Below are positions 63,624 to 64,000 of a stretch of 64,000 bases of DNA, in pieces; within the stretch, counting starts at the first letter, position 1; every line of letters starts with the position of its first letter. The stretch spans positions 368,276 through 432,275 of the forward strand of contig NZ_QQAY01000002.1 in NCBI RefSeq assembly GCF_003350505.1, given 5' to 3'. Made by a program: the position numbers and the translations under genes. The notes under the pieces were generated by a model, which was not told the origin of the DNA, ran no database searches, and saw only the letters and a program-made list of their open reading frames with translations. Source of the DNA: Falsibacillus pallidus. Its GTDB lineage: Bacteria > Bacillota > Bacilli > Bacillales > DSM-25281.

Positions 63624-64000
63624 GAATAAAGAAAATATCGATTAAAATCAGCTTATATTTTTTAATCGCCACTTTGCTGATAGAAGGAATTTTATTCTTC
63701 TCTCTATATACCAATTTAGTTCAATCACGTGTCAATGAAGAAATCAATGCCCTTCTGGCCAGGGGAAACAGCCATAGGGACGTATTGCAGAAGAATTTTG
63801 ATTCCACAACTGTAAAACATGTGGCATTAATGGAATCTGAGGGGTCAACTAGTGTAATAATAACCTCGTCAACAAGAGAAACAATAGCCCAATCAAAAAA
63901 AGTGACCGATGGAATGAAGAATCATTTGCTGCATGAGATGCCTATACCACATAAAGGATCCGTCATTGAAAAACATTGGAAAACATCTGAATATATATGT
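63620..64000 (+). CDS. Sensor histidine kinase, 5' part (runs off the window)
   Basis: Open frame from ATG at 63620, overlapping the response regulator stop (ATGA), to the window end; 127 codons are visible. It begins with a basic start and one membrane helix (about 8-30; ISLYFLIATLLIEGILFFSL), then an extracellular part (VNEEINALLARGNSHRDVL...). The kinase domains lie beyond the window. Tight coupling makes it the cognate kinase of the upstream regulator. Confidence 0.8.
   Translation, partial: MRIKKISIKISLYFLIATLLIEGILFFSLYTNLVQSRVNEEINALLARGNSHRDVLQKNFDSTTVKHVALMESEGSTSVIITSSTRETIAQSKKVTDGMKNHLLHEMPIPHKGSVIEKHWKTSEYIC

Overview
The window is bacterial chromosome from a spore-forming member of the Bacillaceae. 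The reasons are: moderately low GC; strong GGAGG-type ribosome binding sites with frequent GTG and TTG starts; four small acid-soluble spore protein genes (sspP, sspO, sspN, tlp); a gerA-type germination operon; sigma-G-like and sigma-B-like promoters; and conserved gene order matching the Bacillus subtilis interval sspP-sspO-citB-yneN-(fbpB)-sspN-tlp-yneP-yneQ-yneR-plsY-yneT-parE-parC-alsT. The genus cannot be fixed from sequence alone. No rRNA, tRNA, CRISPR array, prophage or intact insertion sequence was seen.

Layout. 1-16 kb: end of a SulP transporter, a FUSC membrane protein, a YdaG-type stress protein, a PAS histidine kinase, an aldehyde dehydrogenase with a hairpin over its ribosome binding site, an LPKTG surface protein with its own sortase, methionine aminopeptidase, a divergent UMP-kinase paralogue coupled to a GNAT gene, a WalR-type LysM/3D wall protein, a formamidase-like protein, and NUDIX/GNAT/Eis-like genes. 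16-26 kb: TldD/TldE, a DJ-1/PfpI protein, a cupin, a lytic transglycosylase, a BCCT betaine transporter, a gerPA/gerPF-like protein and a large SF1 helicase with zinc ribbons and a degenerate PLD-like region. 26-34 kb, mostly minus strand: a membrane PAS-GGDEF-EAL protein, an alpha-crystallin coat-like protein and the gerA-type operon. 34-45 kb: the spore-protein/aconitase/yne block, interrupted by an oxidoreductase-LysR-alcohol dehydrogenase group and a CapA-like gene. 45-52 kb: a GH18 protein, an NCS2 permease and a three-gene OpuC-type osmoprotectant ABC transporter, lying between plsY and yneT. 52-58 kb: topoisomerase IV (parE, parC) behind a LexA box, then an AlsT-type symporter. 58-64 kb: a secreted unknown, a Staygreen-family protein, DUF421 and VOC proteins, an AT-rich gene-poor stretch, then a probable metal/copper-stress group (DUF326 Cys-rich protein, YdhK lipoprotein, two-component system) running off the end.

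Functional themes are spore formation and germination (SASPs, Ger proteins, coat-like protein, PAS kinase), osmotic and general stress (BCCT and OpuC transporters, YdaG), cell wall (sortase pair, LysM/3D, transglycosylase, GH18) and core metabolism/topology (citB, plsY, parEC). The most notable non-coding signals are a 122-nt hairpin element in two nearly identical copies 33 kb apart, with a compensatory base-pair change and two shortened relatives; a terminator-like hairpin that would hide the sspN ribosome binding site only in read-through RNA; a hairpin over the aldehyde dehydrogenase ribosome binding site; and a perfect 22-nt palindrome upstream of yneN. I saw no clear novel multi-gene system; the best candidate for undescribed biology is the helicase at 23.7-26.2 kb.
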